Part shown: positions 34,533 to 44,872 of the stretch, piece by piece | Layout of the letters: each line of letters opens with the position of its first letter | How positions within the stretch are numbered: the stretch's first letter is position 1 | Assembly (NCBI GenBank): GCA_965206015.1 | Contig: CBDBIW010000016.1 | Location: forward strand, 558,001 to 622,000 | Reading direction: 5' to 3' | From: JAJCYL01 sp965206015 | GTDB lineage: Bacteria; Bacteroidota; Bacteroidia; Cytophagales; Cyclobacteriaceae | DNA: 64,000 nucleotides | Notes under the pieces: generated by a model | Database searches by the model: none | Seen by the model: only the letters and a program-made list of their open reading frames with translations | What the model was told of the DNA's origin: nothing | Made by a program: the position numbers and the translations under genes

Positions 34533-37500
34533 TTATACTTCAATATGTTCAATCATAGCACTCAATCTTTCTAAACCTTCATCGATACTCAAAATAGTAC
34601 CTGCTGAGAGGATGAGTTTGCCCTTTTTTTCTCTCAATTGGAACGTATTAGGGTGAAGCTGGATATAAGACATTAATTGACCAAAAACTTCTGATTTGTA
34701 GAAAGTTTCAACTTCCGATGGAGGTAAATAACAGGTCATTTTCTCTTTTTTAAGGATTAGTTTCTCAACTCCTATTTTCAAGGCCATCCATCGCAGTCGA
34801 ACTGTCTTTATCAATTGCATTGTCGTTGTAGGTACCGGACCAAACCGGTCGGTCATTGATTGTGCAAATGACTCAAGCTCCGATTCGTTTTCAATATTAT
34901 CCAGGTTGGAGTACAGACTAAGTCTTTCGCTGATATTTGAAACATAATCTTCGGGAATAATCAATTCTAAGTCAGTTTCAATAATGCAGTCTTGAATAAG
35001 CATTTTGACAGTATTTTTCAGATCGTCCTCGAAAAGATCTTTGAATTCCGTTTCCTTCAATTCCTGAATGGCCTCATCCAGAATTTTATGATACATTTCA
35101 AAACCTAAATCACTAATAAAACCGCTCTGTTCTTTACCCAGCAGGTTTCCGGCTCCTCTTATATCCAAATCTCTCATAGCCACTTTGAAACCGTCTCCAA
35201 GTTCTGAGAATTCTTCAAGGGCAGATAGTCTCTTTCTTGCTTCTGAAGTAAGACTGGAGGTGGGAGGTGAAAGCAAGTAACAAAATGCCTTTTTATTTGA
35301 TCTTCCTACGCGACCTCTCATCTGGTGAAGGTCAGATAGACCAAACATGTGCGCATGGTTTATAATTATTGTGTTTGCATTGGGAATATCGAGGCCGGAT
35401 TCGATAATGTTTGTTGAAACCAGGACATCATACTCACCTTCGATAAATCTCATCATCACTTTTTCCAGTCGGGAGCCATCCATTTGTCCATGGGCAACAC
35501 CGATCTGCGCTTCAGGTACTAATTTCAAAATAATGTTAGCGACTTCTTCAATATCGATTACACGATTATGTACAAAAAATACTTGTCCTCCTCTTCTCAA
35601 TTCAAAGCTGATAGCATCCCGAATTGTGGTTTCATCAAATACTTGAAGTTCTGTTGTAACTGGTTGCCTGTTTGGAGGAGGTGTGGAGATTATACTTAAA
35701 TCTCTTGCTCTCATCAATGAAAAGTGGAGCGTCCTGGGGATAGGGGTTGCGGTTAAAGTTAGCACATCAACATTAACTCGCATCTCTTTCAACTTCTCCT
35801 TGACCTTTACACCAAATTTTTGCTCTTCATCAATAACTAAAAGACCCAGATTTCTGAACTGAATATCTTTATTAACGATGCGATGAGTGCCAATTAAGAT
35901 ATCAATTTTCCCTTCTTTTACTCTTGCCGCTGCTTTTTTTATTTCTCCTGTCGATTTGAACCTATTGATATAATCGACCTCCACCGGAAAACCTTTCAAC
36001 CTTTCCTGAAAGGTCCTCATATGTTGTAGTGCTAGAATGGTGGTTGGCACTAAAATGGCAACTTGCTTACTATTATTAACCGCTTTGAATGCCGCCCTTA
36101 TCGCTATCTCTGTTTTACCAAAACCAACATCTCCACACACTAACCGGTCCATTGGATGTGCCTGTTCCATGTCTTTTTTTACATCTGCTGTAGCGGTTGC
36201 CTGATCAGGGGTGTCCTCGTATAGAAAGGATGTTTCCAACTCAATCTGCATATAGTCATCTCTGGGATAGGCAAAACCTGGAGCAGCCTTTCTTTTTGCG
36301 TATAGATTGATGAGGTCTGTGGCAACTTCCTTTATCTGTTTTTTGACTTTCTTTTTCTTATTCTCCCATTCAGGGCTGCCCAGTTTGCTTATTGGTGGAG
36401 CAACTCCCTCACTACCCGAAAACCTCGATATCTTGTGAAGAGAATGGATACTTAGATACAACAAATCATCATCCTTGTAAATAAGTCTCATTGCTTCCTG
36501 TAAATGCCCGCCAACATCTACTTTGTCTAACCCTGCAAAGCGTCCTACTCCATAATCGATGTGAACAACAAAATCTCCAGGATGGAGCGTTTTTAGTTCC
36601 TTGAGGGTGAGGGCCTTTGATTTGGAAGATTTGTCCTTGCTCTTATATCTATGAAATCTATCAAATAATTGGTGATCAGTGTAGCAGGTAACCTTAAGCT
36701 CCTTATCGACAAATCCAGCTCTCAGACTAGCAATGATCCCTTCAAATTTCAATGGAGGGTCAATTTCGGAAAATATCTCTTTTAAGCTTTCAAGCTGTTT
36801 GTAATTATCTGCCGTAATGAGGCTCAAATGTCCTTCATCTTGCCATTTACCGAGGTCTTTAGCAATGAGATCGAAGTTCTTATGAAAAGAAAGCTGAACT
36901 TCTGACTTGAAATGGAAAATACTTTCAGTATCAGAATAGAATCTATTACCAAACTCTATCGTAGTCAGGGTATTTAGTTCAGAAGTAAATTCTTCTGATT
37001 CAACAAATAATTGATTTGGGGATAAAAGGACGTGAGTTTCGTTGGACTGCTCTAAAATGCTGCTAAATTCTGTTTGGGCTTTTTCAAAATAATTCTCAAT
37101 TATCGTTGTAACGTGTTCAGTATCTTTGATCCAAATTTTACTGTTTTTTGGGATATACCCTAGAAAGGCCTGTCTCTCTTCCCCCAACAATTTCGTTTGG
37201 ACATTAGGAATGATGCTGAGACTCTTAATCTTCTCAAGAGATAGTTGAGTGTTGGGATCAAATGATCTTATACTTTCCACCTCATTCCCAAAAAATTCAA
37301 TCCGGTGAGGCATTTCTCCTGAAAAAGAAAAAACGTCAACGATTCCACCTCTTATTGCAAATTGACCTGGTTCGTAAACAAAATCAGTTCGTTCGAAATC
37401 ATAACTGGTCAATAATTCAGACAAGAAATCAATGTGTACACTTTCGTCAACATGAAGTGTAAAGGTATTTTGAGTCAATGAGCACTTATTAATAACTTTT

Positions 37501-37895
37501 TCTGTTAGCGCATCTGGATAGGTTACGATTAATTCTCCACTATTGGATCGCTGATTAATTCGATTCAGAATTTCAGAGCGCATGAGAATATTTGCATTCT
37601 CAATTTCCTCAAATTGATAGGGTCTTTTATACGATGTCGGGAAAAAAAGTATTCCCTTTCCTGGGTTTAAACTTTGAAGGTCATTATAGAAGTATGCAGC
37701 TTCTTCTTTATCATGTAGAATAAATACCTGAAACTGATGATTAATCAATTGAATAGAGGAGGCGACTACTGCATCCAGGCTGCCTACCAATCCATGAAGT
37801 TGAATTTTTTGACTTTCGTTTGGCTTTATTGACTCAGCAATTGTCTGTATATATCCATCGGAGCGATAGGACCTTAAAAATTCTTTTACTTCCAA
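34533..37895 (-). CDS. mfd: Transcription-repair coupling factor
   Basis: A DNA translocase that removes RNA polymerase stalled at lesions and recruits the excinuclease. Of 1120 residues, about 1-400 are the UvrB-like N-terminal module (FVYEPGQFAIRGGIVDVFS), about 470-550 the RNA-polymerase interaction domain (LHPGDFVVHIDYGVGRFAGL), and 580-950 the RecG-like helicase: Walker A LVCGDVGFGKTEIAIRAA, DEEQ box LLVIDEEQKFGVKVKE, motif VI QMRGRVGRSNKKAFCY. The C-terminal regulatory domain follows. Length and motifs are complete. It runs in the same direction as gldJ with a 140-base gap. Confidence 0.96.
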   Translation of the reverse strand: MEVKEFLRSYRSDGYIQTIAESIKPNESQKIQLHGLVGSLDAVVASSIQLINHQFQVFILHDKEEAAYFYNDLQSLNPGKGILFFPTSYKRPYQFEEIENANILMRSEILNRINQRSNSGELIVTYPDALTEKVINKCSLTQNTFTLHVDESVHIDFLSELLTSYDFERTDFVYEPGQFAIRGGIVDVFSFSGEMPHRIEFFGNEVESIRSFDPNTQLSLEKIKSLSIIPNVQTKLLGEERQAFLGYIPKNSKIWIKDTEHVTTIIENYFEKAQTEFSSILEQSNETHVLLSPNQLFVESEEFTSELNTLTTIEFGNRFYSDTESIFHFKSEVQLSFHKNFDLIAKDLGKWQDEGHLSLITADNYKQLESLKEIFSEIDPPLKFEGIIASLRAGFVDKELKVTCYTDHQLFDRFHRYKSKDKSSKSKALTLKELKTLHPGDFVVHIDYGVGRFAGLDKVDVGGHLQEAMRLIYKDDDLLYLSIHSLHKISRFSGSEGVAPPISKLGSPEWENKKKKVKKQIKEVATDLINLYAKRKAAPGFAYPRDDYMQIELETSFLYEDTPDQATATADVKKDMEQAHPMDRLVCGDVGFGKTEIAIRAAFKAVNNSKQVAILVPTTILALQHMRTFQERLKGFPVEVDYINRFKSTGEIKKAAARVKEGKIDILIGTHRIVNKDIQFRNLGLLVIDEEQKFGVKVKEKLKEMRVNVDVLTLTATPIPRTLHFSLMRARDLSIISTPPPNRQPVTTELQVFDETTIRDAISFELRRGGQVFFVHNRVIDIEEVANIILKLVPEAQIGVAHGQMDGSRLEKVMMRFIEGEYDVLVSTNIIESGLDIPNANTIIINHAHMFGLSDLHQMRGRVGRSNKKAFCYLLSPPTSSLTSEARKRLSALEEFSELGDGFKVAMRDLDIRGAGNLLGKEQSGFISDLGFEMYHKILDEAIQELKETEFKDLFEDDLKNTVKMLIQDCIIETDLELIIPEDYVSNISERLSLYSNLDNIENESELESFAQSMTDRFGPVPTTTMQLIKTVRLRWMALKIGVEKLILKKEKMTCYLPPSEVETFYKSEVFGQLMSYIQLHPNTFQLREKKGKLILSAGTILSIDEGLERLSAMIEHIEV

Positions 37896-38578
37896 GACTC
37901 TTCGTTAAAATAAGTCGACAAATGTAGTTCAGACCAGGCAAAAATTGGGTTTAGGTCTTTCTATTCCTGGCGAATAGATGGGGGGTACTTTGTATTGAGT
38001 TTGTAAGTATTTAATATCACCAAGTGCTTAACCGCCCAAAACTGCTTGAAATTTTTTGAATAGTGAATAAAACTTTATTACAATCAATTTCGTTATTGAA
38101 GTGTAACTGAATTGTTCTTACAAGATAGAACTTACAGTAAAAGATAATATTGGTTAGGTTGGTGATTGGAGCAGGCTTTCGGAAACGGAGTCTGCTTTCT
38201 TTTTATTCGAAATGTAAACCTGATGCTAAGGTTGATAAATTTCACTTTTTGGTTTAATTGCCAACCAGGCAAAGTGATTTCCGTGTACAATTGGGACAAG
38301 CTGTTCACCGGAAAAGGGTCTTCTGTGCACTTTCCGGTTATAGGCCATATTGATGATGTTTTGGTATCTTTGGTCACCCTATCTTGTCCTAATAAAAACG
38401 TCTTTTGAATCTTTAATGTCCGATTTATCCATTGCCGAATTCACCCCTTTTTGAAAAAAAATGACAATCTGAGTACCATTCTATTGTGGTAAGAGGATAG
38501 ATGAAGTCTTTCCCATCTACATTAATATTAATTATAACCCGTTGTGCTAATTAAATCAAGGAATAAAGAAGGAAATAA
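37896..38578. other. Intergenic region without a supported gene
   Basis: A 683-base stretch between mfd and IS982 debris. Open frames of about 80 codons exist on both strands around 38130-38410, but neither resembles a protein family nor has coding-like composition. It may be further decayed sequence. Confidence 0.5.
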
Positions 38579-39060
38579 ATGAAGTGCAAAATACTGATTA
38601 TCAGTAAATTAAGGTATGTACAATCTAATGCATTGAACAAGTTCATGCACAACATCAAAAGTAATTTCGACAAGATTTTTCAAACGGTCAAATCCTTGGA
38701 ACTGGACGTTTTTGATCAGGAAGGCAACATGCCAAAACCTGGCAGACATTCCTTATTCCCTGATTGAGAGGTAGTTAGACTGAACATCACTGCTGAATAT
38801 AGGTCACTGGATAGCGAAAACCGGCTTTTCAACAAGATAAAATGTGGCTATGAACATGATTTTCCGCACCTCATCTTTTCTCGCAACCTGGTGACCAATT
38901 GATGATCCGGGGTAATTATGCCAAGTCATTCCAGGGATTCAAAACCAGGGTACTGGCCAGGATAACTGTGCTCGCTTTGGTGCAGTTCATCCAATAAATT
39001 TGATTTCAACAGACCAGTTAATAATTTGAATGTTGCTATCTCATAATTAGCACAATGGGT
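38579..39060 (+). pseudogene. IS982-family transposase remnant with internal deletion
   Basis: An N-terminal part reads MHNIKSNFDKIFQTVKSLEL, then after an in-frame stop EVVRLNITAEYRSLDSENRL, the standard IS982 sequence. A C-terminal part follows after 38910 as NYAKSFQGFKTRVLARITVL and, one frame further, NKFDFNRPVNNLNVAIS. The catalytic core between them is deleted. No terminal repeats were identified. Confidence 0.72.
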
Positions 39061-39062
39061 TA

Positions 39063-39826
39063 ATGAATAAAAGCGGGGAAAAAATTGCTGAGATAAAGCA
39101 CCCATTCCGAAATAATCACACCTTATTATCAGGGAATTTCTCAAATGGAACTTTTCAATTCTATTATGGACCTGGGTCGAAAAAGAAAGAAGGAGATGTA
39201 GGGGCATTCATTGTTGACCCTGATAGTGAAGAACTTAAGGATCAAATAAGGTATGACCTACGGGTGAGTAAAGCCGAGGTATTTATGGGGAATTTATCTG
39301 ACGATAATGCAGTTTACTCGATAATTTCAGTTCGTGGAAGTAACACCATTCGAATTGCTAATTTAAATGGAGAAAAAGACCCTGAGATTAATGTTTACAC
39401 AGCACCAGCTTTGCTTGAAAAGGAATTTAGAAATAAAACTTTCGCGAAGGGAGGGTATTTTCTAAAAAAGGATCCGGTAGTATATGCTATGAAATATTTA
39501 ATTAAGAACTACACCATTTGGGAAGACAAATTCTTTGACTTAATAAACATGGCCATGCACGAATGTTTTGAGTTGGAGGGTATGAAAACTGCCAAAGGAA
39601 AGGAGATAAAGTTTAATGATTCTGCGTATAAGTCATCCATTATGACAACACCTTACATCTTTATCAGGTTTTTGTCTGGATTTTCCTGAATGAGGATGAG
39701 GACATTATTAACTCGCGATCAATGGTATTAAAGGATGACGAGAAGTTACTGGATATCGGTCATACATTGGAACTTGACGATGTACCCGTATTCCAAATGT
39801 TCACCAAAACATTTGTAGTTAAATAA
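39063..39826 (+). pseudogene. Truncated and frameshifted gene of unknown family
   Basis: A first frame of 208 codons (MNKSGEKIAEIKHPFRNNHT ... KYLIKNYTIWEDKFFDLINM) ends at 39689; the protein clearly continues in the next frame with FVWIFLNEDEDIINSRSMVL to a stop at 39826. It directly abuts IS982 debris, which suggests its 5' end was lost on insertion. No domain is recognised. If the frameshift is real this is a dead gene of about 250 residues. Confidence 0.5.
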
Positions 39827-39893
39827 GCTTTTGATAGCCGCAATATATTAATCTTCTTTCCTTTGGCGTTTAGTTAATATTCAATACAAACTT

Positions 39894-40859
39894 ATGTCTA
39901 AGGGCAATACTTTCATTCTTTTTTTAATTGTGTTATTCAGCTGTAAGGATTCCAGCAATCCAGGAGATGATCTTTCTGCGATGCAGCAGTCTGAAATTGA
40001 GACTTTTCTCAATGAAAACAGCCTCGAGGTAACTCGCCATGATGACGGATTTTATTACATCGTTACCAATGAAGTGCCAGATGGTCAAACTCAAGCTATA
40101 GGACCAGTGCTCTCAGTTTATTACACCATGAGTGTATTAAATGGACAGGAAATATCTTTCGTAAGAATAGAAAATGGGGATCCATTAAAGTTAAAACAGG
40201 GGGCAAACGCAGTTGTTCCCGTTGGTCTGGATGCCGGTCTCGGTCTTATGAAAGAGGGGGAAACCTACAGATTTATCCTTCCTTCTGCCCTAGCCTTTGG
40301 GGATTTGGAATTTTCCACCCTCATACCTGCGAATTCCATTATAGACATTGAAGTGGAACTTGTATCCATAGAAAGTGAAGACGAGATCTTAATTCAGGAA
40401 TTAGATACAATAGACGCCTACATTAATGCAAACGATTTAAATAATCTAACAGTTAATCCTGTTGATTCAATTGAAATTTTAACCTCCGGATTAAGATATA
40501 AACGGACAGCTGCTGGAATTGATAGCGTTGCTCCCGCCGGGGGGAATCTTGTGACCATTACTTACACGGGTACATTTCTTAATAACAACCAGTTTGATGC
40601 AACAAGTGGTAGTGATGCTTTTGAATTTCCTCTTGGTGCTGGAGAAGTAATTTTTGGATTAGATGAAGGTGTGGCTCAAATGAATAAGGGTGAGAGCGCA
40701 ATGTTTATTATGCCATCTTCAATCGGATATGGAGAAAGTGTAAGAGTATTTCCGAATTTTCTCGTTGGCGATATGATTGAAAGACAGGTTGTACCTGACT
40801 ATGTGAATCGTGTGGAACCCTATCAGGTGCTAATATTTAATGTAACACTGGTTCAATAA
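39894..40859 (+). CDS. FKBP-type peptidyl-prolyl isomerase lipoprotein, two FKBP domains
   Basis: A 321-residue exported folding factor. The signal sequence ends in a lipobox (LFLIVLFSCKDS, Cys about residue 17). The first FKBP domain spans about residues 65-150 (VPVGLDAGLGLMKEGETYRF, IPANSIIDIEVELVSIES); the second spans about 200-320 (NLVTITYTGTFLNNNQFDAT, GLDEGVAQMNKGESAMFIMP). Domain 1 lacks some active-site aromatics and may be structural. FKBP lipoproteins of this kind are often found beside gliding/outer membrane genes in Bacteroidetes and act on periplasmic proteins. Confidence 0.87.
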   Translation: MSKGNTFILFLIVLFSCKDSSNPGDDLSAMQQSEIETFLNENSLEVTRHDDGFYYIVTNEVPDGQTQAIGPVLSVYYTMSVLNGQEISFVRIENGDPLKLKQGANAVVPVGLDAGLGLMKEGETYRFILPSALAFGDLEFSTLIPANSIIDIEVELVSIESEDEILIQELDTIDAYINANDLNNLTVNPVDSIEILTSGLRYKRTAAGIDSVAPAGGNLVTITYTGTFLNNNQFDATSGSDAFEFPLGAGEVIFGLDEGVAQMNKGESAMFIMPSSIGYGESVRVFPNFLVGDMIERQVVPDYVNRVEPYQVLIFNVTLVQ

Positions 40860-40915
40860 ATGCTCAATTGCCTTAAAAGCTATAAATACCCTACTTTTGA
40901 CAGAACCAAGAACAG

Positions 40916-42040
40916 GTGTTTAAATTCAATTTGAAATTTGTGTGTCAACTGATTTTTGCTGCATTGCTCATGCAATCAACGACCCTGTTTGGTCAGGGTA
41001 AACAGCAACAGGCTTACAACCCCTATTTGGGTCAAATGGAGGATATATACCGAAGTCCACAGAGGGCTTTTCTTAATCAATTTTCCTTCAACATCATGAC
41101 CGGTTATGGACGTACAAAATATTCTCACGATTTGCAGGGAGTATATTTTGTTCAGGATCAGACCCGTCAGCTTGTAGTGAGCAATGCAGTGGACCCATTG
41201 CCTGAGCAAATTATTGGCTACTCTAATTGGTTCAATGCACCAATTTTGGGTGACTCCATCCAAAATAGAAACATATTCGACGTGCCTTTTGCGCCATTAA
41301 ATAACCCTGTTAATAACCCGGCACTTCAAGGACAAAATGTAATTCTGAATACAGACACAACAAATTTTGGATTTGAGTCGACAGGCCGATCCATTCCTGT
41401 TCAATTATCTTTCTACTACACCTTCATGGAGAAATTTCGAATAGGGGGAGGGTTAATGTGGGAACGGCAAAAATTCAACAGTTTCAAGCCAACCGCTTTT
41501 TCCGATAATGTAAGAAATTTTAATCCTGGTTTTAACAAAACGAGTTACATGAAATACTTTGTACTTCTATGCTATAAATTCTATGATTTTTGGGATTACT
41601 CTTTTGCAGTTGAAATGAACGTTGGAAAGGCCAGTTATGGTAAGCAGTTTAGCACCATTCAACCTGGACTTTATACGAGTTTCAACCTATCAATAGAGAA
41701 GAATTTGTCAGAATATTTAAGGGTCGTTCTTAAACCAACTCTCGATTTAAGAAATTACAAATTGAATCCGGGAGATAAACAGGGGACTGTAATCGACCAC
41801 AAAAACCGAACGTTTTTCATGCAATTTGGTGTAAGTATTAACTACCCTGAGATACCTCGGTCACCAGTTAAAAGTGATAAAGCACAGGTCAAGCATGTCA
41901 TTATGCATCCGGGAACAGGGAAGCGTATGGAAGTTCGAGGACAACCAATCTGGAAGCGACAAAATCCTAAAATTGGTGAAAATGACCGGAAGCTCTGGAG
42001 GTATAAAAACAGGAATAAGAAAAAAATCAATCCTTACTAA
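40916..42040 (+). CDS. Exported beta-rich protein, probably outer-membrane
   Basis: A 374-residue protein with a signal peptide (FVCQLIFAALLMQSTTLFG, cleavage before QGKQ). The mature part has alternating aromatic strands (FNIMTGYGRTKYSHDLQGVYF, YMKYFVLLCYKFYDFWDYSF, YLRVVLKPTLDLRNYKL), as in small outer-membrane barrels, and a basic C-terminal tail rich in Lys, Arg and Asn. The start codon is GTG; no ATG lies before the signal peptide. I do not recognise the family. It begins 57 bases after the FKBP gene and may be co-transcribed. Confidence 0.65.
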   Translation: MFKFNLKFVCQLIFAALLMQSTTLFGQGKQQQAYNPYLGQMEDIYRSPQRAFLNQFSFNIMTGYGRTKYSHDLQGVYFVQDQTRQLVVSNAVDPLPEQIIGYSNWFNAPILGDSIQNRNIFDVPFAPLNNPVNNPALQGQNVILNTDTTNFGFESTGRSIPVQLSFYYTFMEKFRIGGGLMWERQKFNSFKPTAFSDNVRNFNPGFNKTSYMKYFVLLCYKFYDFWDYSFAVEMNVGKASYGKQFSTIQPGLYTSFNLSIEKNLSEYLRVVLKPTLDLRNYKLNPGDKQGTVIDHKNRTFFMQFGVSINYPEIPRSPVKSDKAQVKHVIMHPGTGKRMEVRGQPIWKRQNPKIGENDRKLWRYKNRNKKKINPY

Positions 42041-42070
42041 AAGTTAGTCATCAGCTTTTATTGCAATGCT

Positions 42071-42512
42071 CTAATTAATGCAAGCACTGCTTCCGAACCT
42101 TAATTTTGTAACAACGGGGGTCCGTCCAGGTAAAATCCCGGTTGGTCCCAAGGCCATGCCCGGCCATTTCCAAAAATCGAAACGATCGATATGTTTGACA
42201 ATTTTACTTTCATGGAATTAAAATTCCGCATCAATTTTATTGTGAACTTGTCTTCCGGTTTGTGAGAAGAGATACCTCGCCTCCCAATGCGCATGTACCT
42301 TATCACCATTTGAGCTTATTTCTGAAAATTCGATTTTGAGCTGCCCTTTACCTCGGTCAAGGAGTATTCGCCACATGTTCTTGATTTGCTCACCCTTAAA
42401 GCTTACCAAAGGCTGGATCTTGAAATTCAGCATTAGGATGATAATGAGAGACCATTTTTCCTTATCTCCGTTTTTGAAAAGCCGTGTAGAAAGATTCGGT
42501 GACCGACTCCAT
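42071..42512 (-). pseudogene. SnoaL/NTF2-like protein, broken by stops and a frameshift
   Basis: The sequence can be joined into a single protein: MESVTESFYTAFQKRR, stop, MVSHYHPNAEFQDPAF, frameshift, KNMWRILLDRGKGQLKIEF and VHAHWEARYLFSQTGR, VHNKIDAEF, stop, then FHESKIVKHIDRFDFWKWPG. This is the polyketide-cyclase/NTF2-like fold family whose members often have these D-F-W-K-W residues at the C-terminus. At least two stops and one frameshift make it inactive. Its start codon overlaps the stop of the patatin-like gene upstream, showing the two once formed an operon. Confidence 0.8.
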
Positions 42513-44848
42513 TATTTTTTGTTGACTAAATTTTTAAGACTTTCAATGGCTTCCGCATTCTCCCTGATGTAAATACGACTGACAATGTTTTGCTTTTCTT
42601 TTCCAGTAAGATGCCAACTTAAGGAAGCCCGCTCAGTTTCTTTAGCCTGAAGTTCGCGATTCAGATTAAGAAATTCTTGCCCTTCAAATATGGAACTGGT
42701 ATTATATTCTATTTCGATCGTGTGTAATTCACCATTAAACCAGGTCCCTGCAAACCCAATACTCTTGTCGTTATTAAGGTCCTGAATATTTCCAAGGTTG
42801 TTATAAACACTACTGACCGGAGCACCAATGCGTTGTAAAATAGACAGATTTGATGCAGGTTTAATCGAGGAATCTTTTTGTGTATCTCTTATGGACAAAA
42901 TGATCACACGGGAGGTATTGCTGGCAAACCAGTCTCGAAAGACATATAAAAATCTTAGCGCATCAGAAATGCCGTAATTATCTGAGACACCGGCGTCCAT
43001 GATTTCTATACTTGGCTCACTAGGAAGTCGAATGTTTGGTGTGATGTATGGAAACGTAGCACTCATTCTCAAACCAGTCAGAAATCGTAAATTCTGAGAA
43101 TTTTGCTTTTTGAAAAAATTAATGAAATCCACGCCAGTGACCCTATAGTTACTACTGCCATCTATAGCCTCGTTGGCTAGTGTCATATAGGACATGTTTT
43201 GTGGTGAAATATATAGCTTGCGCCCGTCATTGATGATTGTAGGTGCCAAAATGATCAAGGGAATTTCTGCTGCTGCTTCAGGGTCCCTGTAATCAGCCAA
43301 AGGCTTATCCAAAACAAAATGGGTATTCTTGTTTAGCTGGTTTTCAAAAGCATACCCGCGGTTCTTGGAATAGGTGTGTCCTCCGTATTCAAAGGCCTGT
43401 TTCCTGAGAAATATGTCGTTGACAAGTAGACTAAATACGATGGGATTTAAATTGTCTTTGGCGATGTTTTCGCGATACTGACTTTCATTAATGTTAATAT
43501 CCTGACCCTGAATTTGTCTCAATTGTAATTCCCTAAAATAAGCGGCTCCAATCATTCCTCCTGAAGCACCTGTGAATGAAATGATTCGATTTGTCAGATC
43601 ACCATTAAGAACAGAATCAATATGTTGAAGTGCATTAAATGTCCATAGTGCTGCTCTTTGTCCTCCACCACTAACACATGCTAATATTGCCGGAGGTTTA
43701 CGAACTGTTTGTTTATTTTTCCAATTTTCAAGTATACCAAGCGTTTGAAGTTTGTCCCGTCCATACCGTTCAATAGAACTAAACTCGGAAAGGACCTCTT
43801 GCTTGTACTCAATTTTTTCTGTCTCATAATCCAATCCGTAAGCCTCATTTTCCCTTTTTAAGAATCCACCTTTCCAAAGGCCATTCAGTATCAAAAAAAG
43901 TGCTATTGCAACTGTTACCGACCAACCTCTTGTCCAATAGGAGAATAGCCCCAGAAGCATGATAAAAAGCGTTAAAATCAGTATTACACTTGCTGCCGCT
44001 GGTATTTGAAAAATTTCAACGTCAACAAACATTCCAAGAACAATAATGAGAGCAATTGCACCTGATTCAATTAACGCTGAATTAAAATGGTTTTGGTCAA
44101 ACACTTTTAAAATGGCAGCCTTGTCATAAAACTCGGTCAGTCCTTTTGTTGATCTGATTTTAAAAGAATAATCAAAATAGCTATCGACCCGAAACTCCTT
44201 GTTTTTAGCTTCACGTAGCCTTCTCATCATGTTTGCTCTACTAATTCTAACCCCTTTAAGGACATCATCTACACTTCCGGTCAGAAATCTAAAAATGTCT
44301 TTATTGGTATTGTTAAAGTAAAAAAACAAGAGGGTAATCATTCCAATCATCCCGCTCAACAGTCCCAATACGCGGCTAAGGATATCCCAGTTACCGCCAA
44401 ACTCACTTCCACCTTGAAACCGAATTATTGCCAGAATATACACAATAGTGACAGCTAAGGGAATTAAACTGTTGTTAAGGGAAAACTTACCAAATGGCCT
44501 TTGTAGTATTCCGATAAAATTGTATTTGTGGCCATCCAAAATGTAGCATGTGATGTGGAAAGCCACTGTAAATCCCCCTAGTGCTACACCAATAATAAAA
44601 AAACTTGAAAATCCGACTTCATTCAAATATTCAGGATCGAGAAATAGATACGGAACACCCAAAAGTTTACCAAATTGTTGATTTACAAGAAGCACCAACA
44701 ATAACCAACACAGCAATAAGATCTGATTCTTTCTTAAATGGAGAATTATTAGTTGGACTGGAAATGAGTAAAAAACAGCCTCCAGTATGCGGAAACCTTT
44801 ATTTTTCCAAGGTTTCTTTTTTCGTTTGCCTTTTTCAGTTTGGCTCAC
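42512..44848 (-). CDS. Membrane-anchored patatin-like phospholipase
   Basis: A 778-residue protein. The first half is membranous, with seven or more helices (LILHLRKNQILLLCWLLLVL onward). The second half, from about residue 375, is a patatin-type lipid hydrolase: oxyanion loop AILACVSGGGQRAALW, nucleophile elbow SFTGASGGMIGAAYF (G-x-S-x-G) and catalytic Asp in IEIMDAGVSDNYG. These lipases cleave acyl chains with a Ser-Asp dyad. The fusion to a large membrane domain is less common and suggests action at the inner membrane on phospholipids. Substrate is unknown. It precedes a dead NTF2-like gene and follows glpK by 24 bases, the same strand. Confidence 0.85.
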   Translation of the reverse strand: MSQTEKGKRKKKPWKNKGFRILEAVFYSFPVQLIILHLRKNQILLLCWLLLVLLVNQQFGKLLGVPYLFLDPEYLNEVGFSSFFIIGVALGGFTVAFHITCYILDGHKYNFIGILQRPFGKFSLNNSLIPLAVTIVYILAIIRFQGGSEFGGNWDILSRVLGLLSGMIGMITLLFFYFNNTNKDIFRFLTGSVDDVLKGVRISRANMMRRLREAKNKEFRVDSYFDYSFKIRSTKGLTEFYDKAAILKVFDQNHFNSALIESGAIALIIVLGMFVDVEIFQIPAAASVILILTLFIMLLGLFSYWTRGWSVTVAIALFLILNGLWKGGFLKRENEAYGLDYETEKIEYKQEVLSEFSSIERYGRDKLQTLGILENWKNKQTVRKPPAILACVSGGGQRAALWTFNALQHIDSVLNGDLTNRIISFTGASGGMIGAAYFRELQLRQIQGQDININESQYRENIAKDNLNPIVFSLLVNDIFLRKQAFEYGGHTYSKNRGYAFENQLNKNTHFVLDKPLADYRDPEAAAEIPLIILAPTIINDGRKLYISPQNMSYMTLANEAIDGSSNYRVTGVDFINFFKKQNSQNLRFLTGLRMSATFPYITPNIRLPSEPSIEIMDAGVSDNYGISDALRFLYVFRDWFASNTSRVIILSIRDTQKDSSIKPASNLSILQRIGAPVSSVYNNLGNIQDLNNDKSIGFAGTWFNGELHTIEIEYNTSSIFEGQEFLNLNRELQAKETERASLSWHLTGKEKQNIVSRIYIRENAEAIESLKNLVNKK

Positions 44849-44872
44849 TTTTCTTAATTACAAGATGGAGAA

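Noticed and set aside
38132..38408. Two overlapping 80-codon frames on opposite strands
   Set aside because: No family resemblance, no start context, and composition like noncoding sequence.
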